The notes beneath the pieces were generated by a model. The model was not told the DNA's origin, did no database searches, and saw only the letters and a list, made by a program, of their open reading frames with translations. The translations under genes were made by a program, and so were the position numbers. Below are positions 13,789 through 27,100 of a stretch of DNA of 64,000 nt, piece by piece. The stretch comes from Anseranas semipalmata (lineage: Eukaryota > Chordata > Aves > Anseriformes > Anseranatidae): NCBI GenBank assembly GCA_013399115.1, contig VXAA01001244.1:730855-794854 (forward strand). The letters are read 5' to 3'. How positions within the stretch are numbered: the first letter of the stretch is position 1; each line of letters starts with the position of its first letter.

Positions 13789-16700
13789 CCTTCATATTCT
13801 GCTAGTGTAAATAACATCTCCTTAATCTGAACAGTTACAATAATTTTAGTTGGCAGTCATGGTCTAGAAGAGATGGGACAATTAGTCTGCTTTACTGGGA
13901 TAGAGTTTTATAACCCCCATAAAACAAACTAGTTTAGCCTGAGGTTTTTAGCCACTCAAATGAGAAAACCCAGCTGAGAAGTGGCAAATGATAAAACTTA
14001 CCCACAGCTTCTCCACCAGACTGTAAACTCAGCTGCAGTGATGTTAGGTAGGTGACAAAATGGCTCCTCTGGTCTAATTCACCTTTACTAAATGACAAAA
14101 AGTATATACACTGGCACTAAGTAAGCAAAAAGGAATTAATTTCAAGAATGCAGGCATGTTCCCATATAATGACTCCACAGGGATAACAAGAAAAACAGCT
14201 ATTGATACAACCGACAACTTCTGTGTGGTAGAGAATCATTTAAATCAGAGGACTAAGCTGGAAGTTCCTACACACCAGCAGAAATCCATTTAATGGTCCA
14301 GGTCAATCCTTTTAAACCATTTTCTTCCTTTGCCACCATTCTGTAATGTTATGCTTAAATTAGGTTCCAGAGAAGTCAGACTGGGCCTGGCGTGAACTTG
14401 GATTACACCTTCTGCCCAAATGAATGTTTTAGTATGATCACCAAAGAGAGTTGACAAGACTGATCTTTAAATGGGCTAAGTGTCAATGTACCTTCCACCA
14501 CTACCTTCTCAAAAACGAATAGAGCTATACACCCTAAGGTTTATCAGGTTGTAGGAAAATAGTTTTTTGTTTTTAAGTGGTATTTTTAATTCAGTTAATG
14601 TTGTTATAAGCTGGAAAGTCAAAATTGATAGATGATGATTTTGTCTTGTGTGGTCAATAATGCATCTTTTGCTTATGAAAACAATCTTTTTCATCAAAAA
14701 AAAAAAGATGAAATTTAATAGTACAGAGAGGTTCTAGATCATGTCATCTCTTCGTTTGGAGTGGTATGCTTTGTATTTGTGATGTAATTTGTGATGTAAT
14801 ATACCAAAAATCTGCTTCTGGATTCCATTTTCTCCTTAAAAAACAATCTAACATGGAGTGTACCCTTTATACAGTTTCTCTTCATGAATGTGATCTACTT
14901 AGAGAAGGGAGCAAGACTACTCTCCAGTTCTTATTAACAGAGGTTCTCTTTTTGTTTCAGTGATGTCTCTATTTTAGTTCTAAATAAACATCTGTATACC
15001 ACAACAATTAAGAAAATTTAATAGGGGCAGCACTAAAAAGAAGCAAGCCAGGCTTAACCCTGATGTAAAGGATGAATTAAGCACAATGACATCAAACAGG
15101 AACAGGAAGCTTTGAGGAGCAGTAGGTGATTATTGTCCGCTTAATTTATGAGAAGGATTAGAGAGTAAATGCTTGACATGAGAACACAGAACAGAATAAG
15201 TACTTTTCACTATGGAATAATTATGCAATGTAAGACAAGAACATCCTCTGCCTACTCATCTTATTGAAAAGCACTCATCTCTAGCCTTAGAAAATGTAAA
15301 AACTCTTGGTGTTTTAAAAACTTTTTCTCCATTTCATCATAATGAAAAATTCAGCCCTGCCAATAAATCACTTCAACCTCCCCCCTTTGTTCAACATCGT
15401 GTTCTCTTGTTCCTCTCTTTATTATTAACTTTAACTCCATGGGGCATTACCATATTTAACATCAAGGACTTACAACCTGTACTCCATCACCCACAGAGTT
15501 GACAAAGGTGCGATGAAAGCTGTGCATTGCTGATATTGTGCCTTAGTGATTTTCCTCTGTATAGTTAAAGCTGTAACTAGTGATCAATGTGATCCAGCCT
15601 GACCTTTTTCTAACCTATCTTAGCAGCTACCCTCTTTGTATGGCCCCTCTGACACTTCTTGATTTAAATCCATAATGTACAGCTAGATGGCTCTTTCCTC
15701 TTCTACAAAAGATTAAAGCATGAATCAGGGGAGCACAATCAATTCCTAGACATCTTGGATTTAAAGATAGGGCATATCTGTGATATTTCAAAATACACCA
15801 GAACACAGAAAATCGCCAGGAATTTGAGATTATCATTATAGAGCTTGCTACATTCAGGAATTTCAAAAGAACCCACCACAAGAGCTGTTGCAAGAAGCAG
15901 CCACAGCTGTATCACTGAGCAGACATATGTGCATCTTAACTTTTTTGGCAGTGATAAATAAGTATCTCCCTTTAAGACACAAATTGTCTCCTGAAACTGC
16001 CCAAAGGATCTTGTAGGTCCTGATCTAAGCTTTCTTAACTGCTATTACGAAGTTCTAATGGCAGAAAACACCACATCTTGACATCCCTGCGGCTGTAGTT
16101 GGCTCCAAACTAAACATAATATTTCATATGAGAAAATGAAAAGCATCACATAAATTCTTTGCCTTGATCAAAAATGAAGATGATAGCTGTTTTATTCTAA
16201 CAATGTTGTATTAAAAACACATTTCTGACTATTTATTGCAAAGTGACATTCCTTTTTTTTTTGTTGCTTTTGTTTTTTTTTTTTTTTAATTATCCTTAGT
16301 GAGGCTTCTGGGAGTACTTCAAGAAATGAAGGAAAATTGATTTTTCCATTTATTCGTATCATCTTTCAGTTTTCAACAACACATTCAGAACACTAAGTTA
16401 AATGTTTTGTTTGACCACATCAAATTCATGCACTCTGATAAACTACTACATAGATCTTACTCTTGTCTCAGCATGCCTGAAACAGTATATGTAAAAATGT
16501 CCTTAAATGAGGGAAAAATCACAGAGAGAGAAAAAAAGGGGAAGATAGAAATGACATATTAGCAATGAAAGATGTTACTAAGAAGAAATATATTTTTGCT
16601 TGGCAAAAATAAGAGGTTTCTTTTTCATTGCCAAAGTAAAGTCAGATTACTTTTCAGAGTTATGCAAACCTCAAAGTTTTGCCTGGAGGAGATCCTGAAA

Positions 16701-18718
16701 GAGAATTTGAGGAAGGTTCATTCCAATTCCTTCTATTTGATCCACAAAGGAGAAATACTGCTGGCATTAGCTCAGTATGCCCTGGGATGCTATTGGCCTG
16801 TCATCCTTGGAAGAAGAGAGCTATTGCTGCTAGGGAAAAAGGCAAGTGATCTCCAGGCGTGACTTCCAATGATACCCAGACACTATTAGAAAACTAAAAC
16901 TCCACCAAATAGGACCCAAAATTCAGTGTGAAGTTCTTAGCCATTTTATACTGGTTCCGATGTTACACTTTTTTTTTTTTTTTTAATTTCAACTTTAGTT
17001 AAGGATTAGGATTGTTTTGCTCATTTGATAAACATAACAAAAACATCAGTTTCTATGCAAAGAGCTAGAAATGACCTTTCTTTTTATAGTTCTAGTTTTT
17101 AGTACCAGCATGACAGGCTTTTGATGGCAACAGGCCTTGTTTTATTTGCTTGGTATTCCAGCACTTCACTGTGTGACACCAAGCAAGACATAAAAGATGC
17201 TTTTGGCACTTGCATACCTTTGTCATGCTATAACTTGCCAGTAGGGAAGGAACAGAACCTGAGCCTGCAGGGACATCCTGTATTAATGATCCATTAATCC
17301 AAGAAGAGTTATCAGTTACCTGTCAGATGAAAAGAATTCTGAAAACATTTTAAGTAGCTTCTCTGCTTATCAATACCATAATGAACCCAAACCCACCATT
17401 TTCTGCAGCCTTCTAAACCTAAGTCCACTCCACTTAAAAAAGAACAATCATTAAACTTTCAGGATTAGTGCTCCTTAAGCAAAACATTTTCCTGTAACTT
17501 TCTTCTCCCTGACAGCGTGGATCTTTATCATGTAACTGACTACAATTTGAGAACAATCCCTGAAAAGCAGAGGGAAATAAATTGTTTAATACTCTTATTT
17601 CCTTTACATCATGCTTTTAGAATTATTATGCTTGCCTGATTTGCTTTTGTTGTAACTGTAATATTGGCTACAGTCACATAATCCCAGAAATGAGAGCAAG
17701 AAGAGATCCATTACTGGTGGGACATTTAATTTAACTCTGCCATCTCAGAGATTAGCATCTGGACTGCAAATTCAGTGTTTTACTGAGTACAGATGCATAG
17801 CACTGCACACCTCTTCTTTCTGTAATATAACAGCAGTGGGAAGTCTACCTGAGAGAGCAAACTTTGAGAAGAAAAATTCTCTGACTCCCGTAGGACAGTG
17901 AAATGGGTTGCTCAAATCACAACATGGGACTCTTGTCCATGCCCTGGAACGGGAGATGGATATATATCCTGTCTTTTCTCTTTCTTACAATGAAAGATCA
18001 AGATATATCCATATGTGACTTTTGACTGTGAAAACAACCCGTGGAAGAAAACTTCAAATGGTTAGGTATTTGATCTTCATTTTTTTAAGCTTATCAAAAT
18101 CTCAGGGTTTGTAACCATCCCGTCAGCCTTAGATAGTCTCTTTTGGCTTTTCAATTCTTTATTTTTCATATTATTCCAATAAAGGAGGAAATTTTTCTTT
18201 TGCTGAGAAAACTAATGTAAAACAGTAGAAGCTTTTTACAAGAAGCAAACTTGTAAAAATTGCATCCTGGTGTTCCCTATTTATTACTTTGCAATTGTTT
18301 CTAGATCAAACCTATTCGTTTCAGCATCAAAAGGGTGGGTTTGCTACAACCTATTACTGGGAGCTACACAAAGGTAAAGCCTGATATTTTCTGGGTCATA
18401 CTCTGTAAAAAGAAGTTACTATGGGAATGGTGAAACTCTCACTCACAATGTGCGAGTCAGAACCCCAGTTGCCTTCTGCTTCCACAGGAGTGAGAAAACC
18501 CCCTAAAGAGCAGAAATAGGTTATTTAAAGACCAAAGTAAAAAGATCTGACTGTAAGCAGAGGCCGGAAATAGATCAGGGTCTCATGATGGTGAAATCTG
18601 TACAGTAGTTTTTTGACAAGAACCACATGCTGGGGCTCATCTAACAGGAGTCTTTCCACCAGGTGTTTGTTCAAGCCTATAAAGATGCAGATTAGCTTCA
18701 GCTGATGCAGGGAAGTGA
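13789..18718. other. Intergenic DNA, no gene seen
   Basis: No supported gene. A 12-14 bp tandem repeat (TTTGTGATGTAA twice) lies near 14774-14800. T-runs occur at 16252-16287 and 16970-16984. The 96-codon frame at 16572-16862 shows no domain. A weak CR1-like stretch near 17680-17760 was not firm enough to call. Confidence 0.6.
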
Positions 18719-18762
18719 TTTTTTTTTTTTNTTGCTTTTTTTTTTTTTTTTTGGGGGGGGGG
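18719..18762 (+). repeat. T-run with one N, then G10
   Basis: T12, N (18731), TTGC, about 18 T and then ten G. The single N in a homopolymer marks an unresolved assembly position. The frames read through it on the minus strand (Lys-rich) are artefacts. Confidence 0.9.
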
Positions 18763-19499
18763 TGCATGACTACATAGTGTTTTTGTAGATGAATATAACC
18801 TTATTACACTCCTACCCCAGACTCTCAGCACTTTTTCCTTTAGAGTCACTCCAGTACCAATCACAGCTACATGACCTCCCATTTGCTTGGACCAGGGGAA
18901 GAGACAGGCTATGCACGCTTGTAAAATATGATGCAAGTACATGCTAGAACCTGCAGCTAGAGTCCAGGAAAAGGCCTTTGACAAAACAAACACACTATGT
19001 GGTCCAAGACCTCTACAACTCCAAGCTGTATTACTGCCATGACTTCAGACCACTGCTGTGATGGTTTTTATAGGGATACAATGACATTAGCTAGCACTGT
19101 AAGTGACTGTGGTATTTTCCTAAGAGTTGTAGCAGAGGTAGACAAGTTAAGTCAAGCCTTCTCATAGCACTGGAGCCACTTGGCACAGGTCTTCTTCAGG
19201 GCAATGCCATTTGTAGTTTGGGCTGTGCTCATGAGGACCAGGACCCACAGGAGCCCAGGGAGAATGGGCTGCCTTGCTTTCCTTCTATTCCTCCTTGGTG
19301 CCAGTGCTACAGAAGAGGCACCTCTGCCTCACCATGCTCCTCGCCAAAACTCACCAGCTGGAAAGATGTCCCTAAATAAAGCAGAGCTGTGAAAGCGATG
19401 CTATTACATGCAGGACCGTATGGCAGCTCCTGGTTTCTGCAAGTTTTTAGCTCCATTCTGTCAGCCATGTTAGAACTGAGGGGCAAATTTGTAAAGAAA
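18763..19499. other. Intergenic DNA, no gene seen
   Basis: Somewhat higher GC around 19170-19340. A 70-codon plus-strand frame there starts with a hydrophobic stretch (MAQVFFRAMPFVVWAVLM) but has no family resemblance and no splice support, so it is not called. Confidence 0.6.
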
Positions 19500-20035
19500 A
19501 GTAGAGGGAATGAGAAATTAAAAGACCTAATCTGGAAGAATTGTGTCTACTACTTCTGTAAATGAAACACTGGAGAGAGGCCAAAGGACAGATGCAAGAA
19601 TAATATGACCTCTGGAAAATTTGGAATAATTATAGAACCTATATCTATTTAAACCTCCAAAGGTGACCTGTCACTACCTATACCCTAATCTATAACAAAA
19701 AAGGATAAACAAACCTGATATTAGAGTACTTTTCTTTTAAACACATCAAACAAAACCATAGTAAGATTGAGAAACTGGAAGCTGAAGTTACACAAACTCA
19801 AACTGGAAGAAAGGTGACAACTTTTACTCCATAGCAGCCAATCATTGTGAGAATTTCTCATGCCTGGCTTCCCCATCATTTTTTTTTTTTTTTTTTTTTT
19901 AATGGATATATTTCTAAAATATATGCCTTTGTTTATTAATTCAGTCTGGTCTGTACTATGTAGGAAGTCAAACTAGATGATCATAATATTCCCTTCTGGC
20001 CTTAATCTACATATGATTATAAACTTGTTGATATA
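19500..20035 (+). mobile_element. Ancient CR1 LINE 3' fragment
   Basis: The 3' part matches an old amniote CR1 pattern: GTAGGAAGTCAAACTAGATG, ATCATAATATTCCCTTCTGG and CCTTAATCTAC at about 19960-20012, preceded by the TGGATATATTTCTAAAATAT segment (19903 onward) and, further up, AAACTGGAAGCTGAAGTTAC (19771). It is split by a 22-base T-run (19879-19900). Heavily diverged, so the insertion is old. The 5' limit is approximate. Confidence 0.75.
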
Positions 20036-22514
20036 CAGAGTTACTTGTTCCAATAGAGATGATCACCTCCCCCCATTCAAGGTGATGATATTTTCAAGAC
20101 ATCAAATGAAACTAGCCAAGACAAAGTATGCTTGATGAAAATGTGCTGTTAGCTTGATATCTGTGAATCACAGCTGTCTCTGCAGGGATGTTAGCAAGTA
20201 AATCTTGAGACTGAAATCTTAAAACACAAAAGGTAAAAAGCCAGCGTGGTGTCACACAGCTGGGTGCACGTGTGTCACGCTGGGCTATTCTGGAGGGGAC
20301 AACAACCCCTTATGGCCCTTCCCCTATCCCACTCTCCCCATTAATATTGGGGAGGCAATGTGCATACACATTTACAGGGAGAATTGTGTGAACCCATGCT
20401 CATTTTCACAAACAAAGGATGTCTAATCAATAGATGCATTTGTTTCCTGCTTTGCAGATGCTAATGCAACAATTTTGCAGAAATGTTACAGGTGGGTTTT
20501 GCACTCCCACTGGGCCCCACGTTAGAGACTCCCACACAACAAAGGCTTGCAGGTGTTTCCCATATCTTTGTGGTTATTTCTTTTGAAATGCATCTGTTGA
20601 AATGCATCTTGCCTACTGCTTAAAAAAAAATATTGCTTGGCAATGCAGCGTGTTTGCCTTAGCTTTAACTGCCCACCCACACCGAACCAGGGCATGTTTT
20701 ATGTTATTTAGATCAGCCACGGGTACAATGCGAGCCTTTGACCAGCGAGGCTTCCCTTCAGAGAGGGAGGCTCAGAGGGGAAAGGTGACCCAGAGATGTG
20801 GTAACATTTTTCACCTCCACTTCACTTTCCAGCAGGGCAGCCCTGTAATAGTTGGCACCGGCTGCATTACCACCTGCCGTCTCCTCAATGTCCCAGCAGA
20901 AAACCGCACAAAAACCGGCTTGTCTTTAGGTAATTGCACTTGTAAAGTGCAAATAAAGAAGCAGGTCACTTAAGCATTACATATGGCATCTTATTAAGCA
21001 CCTCATGATACATAAAATTAAGACAAATGAAAGAAAATTTCCTAAAACACTTCTGTTGGTCACAAACTGTATAGCTGACTTGGATCTGGTAAGGTTTCCT
21101 GAGCTATGAGTCCATAGTTCCCATAACTTTTTGGAAAACCTTTGATTTAATTTCATTTTGCTTCCATAATTACTGATGTCCTGTTAAGCAATCAAAATAA
21201 AACAAGTGATCAAAGCAGGACCTAGAAAAACCGACCCAAAATACATCCAGCCTAAAATAGATGGAGGCTGAACATAATTTGCTTCTGAATTCCTAGCATG
21301 AGCAAATAACTAACTCAGACATGCAGAGTGGTCTGGGAGGGAACTGGAAGTCAGATGATTATACTGGACAGTACTAATCTACCATGCTTTGTTAATTTTA
21401 TTGTAGGAGCAGCATAAGGTTTTATTATTATTATTATTATTACTATTATTATTAATTTTCAAGATACAATTTAGAAATCACTGGGAATTGTTTGGATGTT
21501 GCTTCCAAATTCAATGCTTTTATTTTTTAATATCGTCATACATTGGATAGGCCAGCACATGCCAAACTCTAGCCAGTTCCTTTAGAAGCAATGCCCAAAA
21601 CCAGGCAGAACCTCACTAGCACCTAATTGCTTTTGGAAAATAAACATTTTACCTCATATTTCCAATGCTCTGCCTAACAACATGGTAGGTCCTCTGCTTC
21701 TCATGCATGAAAAGAGATTAATGAGCACTTTAGTACGCACCCTGTCTTCAGACAGCCATCTATGAATGGGTGGGAAGAATTGCTACCTGGTGTCTACCTC
21801 TTTCCTTTGCTTAAGCTAGACAGTTAGTTAGCTTGAAATAGATTCCTAACTTTTAAACAGTTAATGGCTAGTGAAATAAATTCAATTTCTACTGTGTAGC
21901 TTAAAAAGTTTATAATACTTTTCTGTTGTTGTTGAACGGCTCACAGAAAAGAGCGCTAGTAACCATAGACATCTTGCAGCATGCTCCTGACCTGGAAGAA
22001 CAATTCTTTAAAATTTCCATAGGACAGTAATCTATACATTTTTTCCTCATTACCTGCTAAAAAAGGAAACACTTTAAAACAAAATATATTTTTGGTAAAA
22101 TAGATTCCTTGAAGTGTACAGTTTTGCAGCCAAGTATTCTGCACATGCTTGCTACTCTGTGCAAAAATTATATTTAATTCATTTCCAGTTCGACTAATTC
22201 TAAGCAGCAGTGAGACCTAAGAATGATGCTTTTTAATGTAGTGGTATGTTATGTATAGGACTCCTAAATTCTCAAAGTCTTATATGATTTCCAGTATTGT
22301 AATGGTAATAATAGAAATTTAACAAAAGTTGCTTATACTAAATGGGTGTAGGCAGCTACCATGCTATCAGGTACTTAGAACCTACATGCCCATATTCCTG
22401 AAACTAGGCTATTAACTAGATGTATTAATCACATTACATGTGAGAAAGGTAAACTTCCTTAAGTATTTTAGTGTTTTGTGTATCTTCAGATACTATTTCT
22501 TAAGAAAGCCCCAA
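20036..22514. other. Intergenic DNA, no gene seen
   Basis: A frame of 123 codons at 20602-20973 (plus) lies in a locally GC-richer patch but has no known domain, start context or splice support. Not called as a gene. Confidence 0.6.
21420..21456 (+). repeat. (ATT)n microsatellite
   Basis: About eleven ATT triplets with one ACT interruption. Confidence 0.95.
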
Positions 22515-22686
22515 ACAGTTGGGCTTTAACAGGTTGCCCAGAGAAGTTGTGGATGCCCCATCCCTGGAAGTGTCCAAGGCCAGGTTGGATGGAGCTTTTT
22601 CTAGTGGAAGGTGTCCCTGCCCATAGCAGGGGTGTTGGAACTAGATGGTCTTTAAGGTCCCCTCCAACCCAAACCATTCTATGAAT
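22515..22686 (+). mobile_element. CR1 LINE 3' end
   Basis: Typical avian CR1 terminal sequence: GGTTGCCCAGAGAAGTTGTG, GATGCCCCATCCCTGGAAGT, AAGGCCAGGTTGGATGGAGC, GGTGTCCCTGCCCATAGCAG, ACTAGATGGTCTTTAAGGTC and CCTCCAACCC, ending ATTCTATGAATTG. It is 5' truncated, as nearly all CR1 copies are. It is less diverged than the copy at 19500 and so younger. The 85- and 68-codon frames across it are the repeat. Confidence 0.97.
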
Positions 22687-25517
22687 TGAAATACATGTAT
22701 TATGATCATTAATGGATGACACCCTACAACCTCTCTCATTCATCTTTTCCTCCTAGCTAGGTTTATATTAAGGTTTATGCTAGATTTTTTAAATCTTAGG
22801 CATAATAAGTGTTTTAATTATAAGATGCCTAGCTCTAGTCCCTTATTTAGAAGCATTTAGTACCTTTTTAAAATGTACTTCTACCCACAAGGTGCAGTCA
22901 ACTGCATTTGAAACAACCACTGGATAAACTGCTGTCAACTTGAAATAACTGCTGGATAAATAAATACTGCACATTCTACTTCCTTCATAAAGTTGTTCTG
23001 CATCATTGTTTACCATATTTTGGGTGGAAGGGGAGAAATAATGCACCACATAGAACTTTCAGTCACAGAACCACACACTTGATACTGCCATCCATAAACA
23101 CCCTACCTCACATTTAATGACTGGTGGCACAAGGCTATACCCGATGTCATGCAGGGTCATGTGGTGACCTATTCTAGTGAATGAAAGGTAGCGTTCATAA
23201 CCAAAGGCTCTTGACCTGATCGTGACCCTCTCAATCCCCTTTTAAGAGGCTTCTATGTGAAGAAAAAAAAAAANNNNNNNNNNNNNAAAAAAAAAAAAAA
23301 AAAACAATCCTCACACACACTAGTGCACTTGTTTGGCTAGTTTTCTGAAAGGCAGTGTGAATTGCATTAGCCTCGAAAGAGATTTTCCTGAATCTAAGAA
23401 AGGTTCCTTCATATTTTTCAGATTCATTATACTTTTGCAGTTAAATTAACCAGAATAGCTTTCAGATGCCTGTGCAGTCATTTATGAACAATAGTGGTCA
23501 TTCTGTCCTAAGCTTCACTAAAAATGTGGAACAGCTCTTTCTAAAGTATGTAAGCAAACGTGGTGCTCAAGTGGTCTAGATGAACACAGAAACACGTGGA
23601 ACAATATAACCTAGAGGTTACCTCAGTCATCTTAAATACTGCAAAATCTCTTCTGGATGTCTATAATTGGAAAAACAGCAGAAGACAAAGAATCTAAAGA
23701 ACTATCAGTGGGAAAGCTAACCCAGGTAAAAAGAAATCTAATAAGAGATTATGGAACTGACTTTACCGTAAAGCCAGATGATTTAAACTCCACAGATCTC
23801 ACTGATGGAACAACAAATAAAACATGAGACAGGAAAAAAAAATCATATGGGAAATATACATGTTAATGCTGTTCGAATACAAAGTGTAACCAGGTATCCA
23901 AAGGTGGTAGCATCATTGAAAGGGCATTTTTTACACGTCCCCTCAGAGGAAATCCTATTGTTAGTTCTGTGACTCACCCACGACTTGTTCCACAGAATGA
24001 GTACTTACCTTACAGAAACACTTTCCAGTGAAATGCAACAAAAATAGAATAAGTGGAGTGATGGACACCAGCTGGGGCCTGGGCAGCACCTTGGTTCACC
24101 ACCACGCAAGGCAGCTTCAGCACCAGCTGCACCCAGCAGCCACACACACAGCTTGTTTTTGTCTGGGGTTTACACTTTGATTGATGTGTGCTAGGAACAG
24201 AAGGTTTATATTAAGGAAAGTGGGAGACAGAAAAGGAATGGAGCAAAAATGTAAGAATATTAGGGGCTTACAGTACTGATTTGGAGATAAAAGAAAGCAC
24301 AGATAGACAAGAAAACTCCTCAACATGTTAAAACATATCAAAAGATGTATATATAAAAGATACACAGCCATTGGATGGTTCAAGTCAGCACATTTGTTCA
24401 GATTTTAATAAGAACTATACCACTTAAGTAATATGGAAAGCATACCATCTAGTGTTATTGAAATTGATCCACCTGAAAGTTTATGCTCAGGTTTGAGATA
24501 ACTGTGGCTATAGCTTTTGACAAATACTGGTAAAAAGGAAAAAAAAAAAAAAAGTAAAATCTGGGTTGATGTCTATAAATACTAGAGAGTAACACCACTT
24601 GGAGGTCATCAGCATGAAATAGAAATATTCTGTGCAACATCACTTCAGCCACTGCATTACTGCTGGCTAGGGGCAACTCCTAAGCCAATGCAGGGGATAG
24701 TAACCTTAATGATGGCAACTGCCTTGCAAAGCTCAGAGGGTACTTTGCCTTCCAGGAAGGAGGTGTTGAAGGACCCTGAAGAAGGAGAATGAATGGGGCC
24801 AGTTGTCTGCAGGAAGCTGATGACTTGGTGGTCTCCTGTACTAACAAGCAAGCGGCAAGGGGCAGGTGCTCTGGGACTGAGAAACAACGCAGAGTACACA
24901 GAGTAGAGGGAACAGCAAGATAGAAATGTGTTTTCTTTCATTCTCTACAGAGGGAAGCTACAGCTAACCAAAAAAACAAACCTTTGAAAGTCCACCAATG
25001 ACAAAAACACAAGTGAAATATTGTCATAACAGTTTTTTAACTAGTTGGGACAGAAAAAATATGGTTTGTAAAGAGATAGTATAAAAAATAATATATATTT
25101 TTTTCACAGGTAGCATCATTACCCCCCTTTTCCCAAAGAGTTTTTAATTTGTTCTCACTGTAACACTACTGTCCAGTCTCCCAGCTATCAGCCTTGAAAA
25201 CCAAATAATAACTTACTCCATTGGTCTTTCAAAGCCTGGTCTCCATTGGTCTTTCAAATCAGAAATGTATTCTTCACAAAGTTAAGTTCTCTCCAGAGTA
25301 ATGTTACATTTATGTTGTATGGTACCTAGAGCAACACTTTGTTGGTTTTTTTTTCCCCCATTTCTGAGCTTTATGAACCTAATGGCTGGATCGGCAGATG
25401 CTCACCCTCCCACAAGTGCTGGCCTCTTCAGCAAATTCTTGTTGCTGTCTTGTCTGCAGAAAAAGCCTTAGATATGCAGGCTTATCTTAGCGATTTAAAC
25501 ACAGCTACCTAAGGATA
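22687..25517. other. Intergenic DNA with an assembly gap, no gene seen
   Basis: Contains an N run at 23274-23286 within poly-A. The frames of 88-94 codons at 24117-24941 (minus) have no recognisable domain. An imperfect 25-bp repeat (TCCATTGGTCTTTCAAA twice) lies at 25218-25259. No further repeat family seen. Confidence 0.6.
23265..23304 (+). repeat. Poly-A tract interrupted by a 13-base N gap
   Basis: A run of A, thirteen N (23274-23286), then at least eighteen more A. The gap probably reflects an unresolved homopolymer length, and the N count need not be the true length. Confidence 0.9.
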
Positions 25518-25680
25518 TGATGGATTTCCTTTATTTGCAGTCTCCAGTCAAGACTAGATGGATATCTAAGAGACATGTTATAGCTCAAACAGAGAGAGAG
25601 GTGCTTGATGCAGAAATTACAGGGTCAGATTCAAAGGCTGGTGTTATGTAGGAGGTCAGGCAAGGTGAGCTTGTACTTCA
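25518..25680 (+). mobile_element. Ancient CR1 LINE 3' fragment, same group as 19500
   Basis: Aligns by eye with the old CR1 pattern: AGACTAGATGGATATCTAAG, AGACATGTTATAGCTCAAAC, CTTGATGCAGAAATTACAGG and GGTGTTATGTAGGAGGTCAG. The terminal segment after that has decayed. Same orientation and, by its shared segments, the same broad subfamily as the 19500-20035 copy. Confidence 0.75.
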
Positions 25681-26524
25681 AACCAGTGCATCTACACTAT
25701 AAATTTCAAAGCTGTCTGTAAAACTATGAAATGCACAAGGAATTTAATGCAAAGCATTTACCTTTTCCTTTTGTTCGAGCTGTAACCCAAGGCTTTGCCT
25801 TTCTGCCACATCATTTTGAAAGGAAATTAATTTCCCTGCTCACTAGTTTTAGTGAAATTATTTAAAGTAAATTCTCAGCTACCACTTACTTGATCATAGA
25901 AACTTTCTTAACCCCAAAGCTCTCTCGTTTCAACACTTTCCTCCAACAAGAACTCTACCTGAAACAAAAATAATTTTTTTCTCTAACCTTTCAACTCAGA
26001 ACTCCCTTTTCAGCTTTAAATGCAACCCCAGGGAAGAGGATTTCCCTCTCCTTTTTCTTCATATTAGACTGTTACTCACTTACCTGTTTTCATCTAGTCT
26101 TTCCTCAGACCCTGATCCTGAAAGAAGTTGGTTCTCAGGGCACTCACAGAGCATCACTGAACACGAGGAGGGTCTACCTGCAGGGAAGCTCTTTGAAGGG
26201 TAGGCCTAAATTTGTGAAATCGACAAAGAAAGGATGGAGTGGATACACACATATGTAACATATACTGCATTAATATTATGGAGCTTCTGCCTGTCCAGGA
26301 TCTCTTGCTGCTATAGCAATATAAAATTTAAAACTCATTATATAGTGTTTACTACAGGGCAGTGAGGGAGATGTACTCTGTAACTGTCCAGGCTCACCTA
26401 GCCTTCTTGATTCTCTATAACATTGTGGCTTTTTCTGCCTCTTTGGGGAGGGGCAGAGAGAAGAGAAGGGGGTGATAGAAAATGGGTCCACTTCATCAGA
26501 CTAGACATATTCAAAGGTGATAAC

Positions 26525-26607
26525 CAAAGGCTGAATGAACTTGGCTGTTACTATCCCCACCTAGAGCCAAAGGCTGAATTTGGCTATTACTTTCCTCACG
26601 TAGAACC
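26525..26607 (+). repeat. Imperfect two-unit tandem duplication (about 40 bp)
   Basis: Unit one (26525-26567) and unit two (26568-26607) share CAAAGGCTGAAT, TTGGCT-TTACT, TCC-CAC and TAGA-CC, differing by a 3-base indel and a few substitutions. A local duplication old enough to have diverged. Confidence 0.85.
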
Positions 26608-27063
26608 AGTCCTTGCTCCATAGCCAAGAATGTCAACTCAGGGGAAACGCTGAGAGTTTCTTATTAGTACATTAGCTTCTCATGTCCTAAAGACTAATCT
26701 TCCAAAATCAGGCAAAGAGATTGTGTGCCACATTCAACTTCTGTACAGCTGTGAAGAAAGAGTAGACTCTCAGCGTGCTCGGTCTGATTGTAAGGTCATT
26801 TCTGCAACTTAAGGAAGCTTGAAAAGAGAAGGAAAAAACACTAAAAATAAATAAATAAAACAAACAACTCTCCAGCTTTTAACAAAGCAAGCTGAGGAAG
26901 TGCCAGGTTATCATGAAATGGAAGCAGATGAAAAATAGTAAAAGAACTGATACCTGCAGTATCTAGAAAAGCACTCATTCAAAATACAGTGCTGGTGTGG
27001 GGGGAAATTGGAAACTGAAGTCGTATAACTCTAAACAGAAATGGGATTATATTGGCTACCTGC

Positions 27064-27100
27064 AAAAAAATAAAAAAATAAAAAAATAAAAAAATAAAAT
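27064..27100 (+). repeat. (AAAAAAAT)n microsatellite
   Basis: Five near-perfect A7T units. Confidence 0.95.

Noticed and set aside
17675..17760. Possible CR1 tail (CACATAATCCCAGAAATGAG)
   Set aside because: Only a weak likeness to a reversed CR1 end; too diverged to call by eye.
18637..18993. 118-codon minus-strand frame through the T/N/G tract
   Set aside because: Depends on translating a homopolymer with an N; includes a Pro/Lys-rich artefact.
20602..20973. 123-codon plus-strand open frame
   Set aside because: No recognisable domain, no promoter or splice support; local GC content explains the length.
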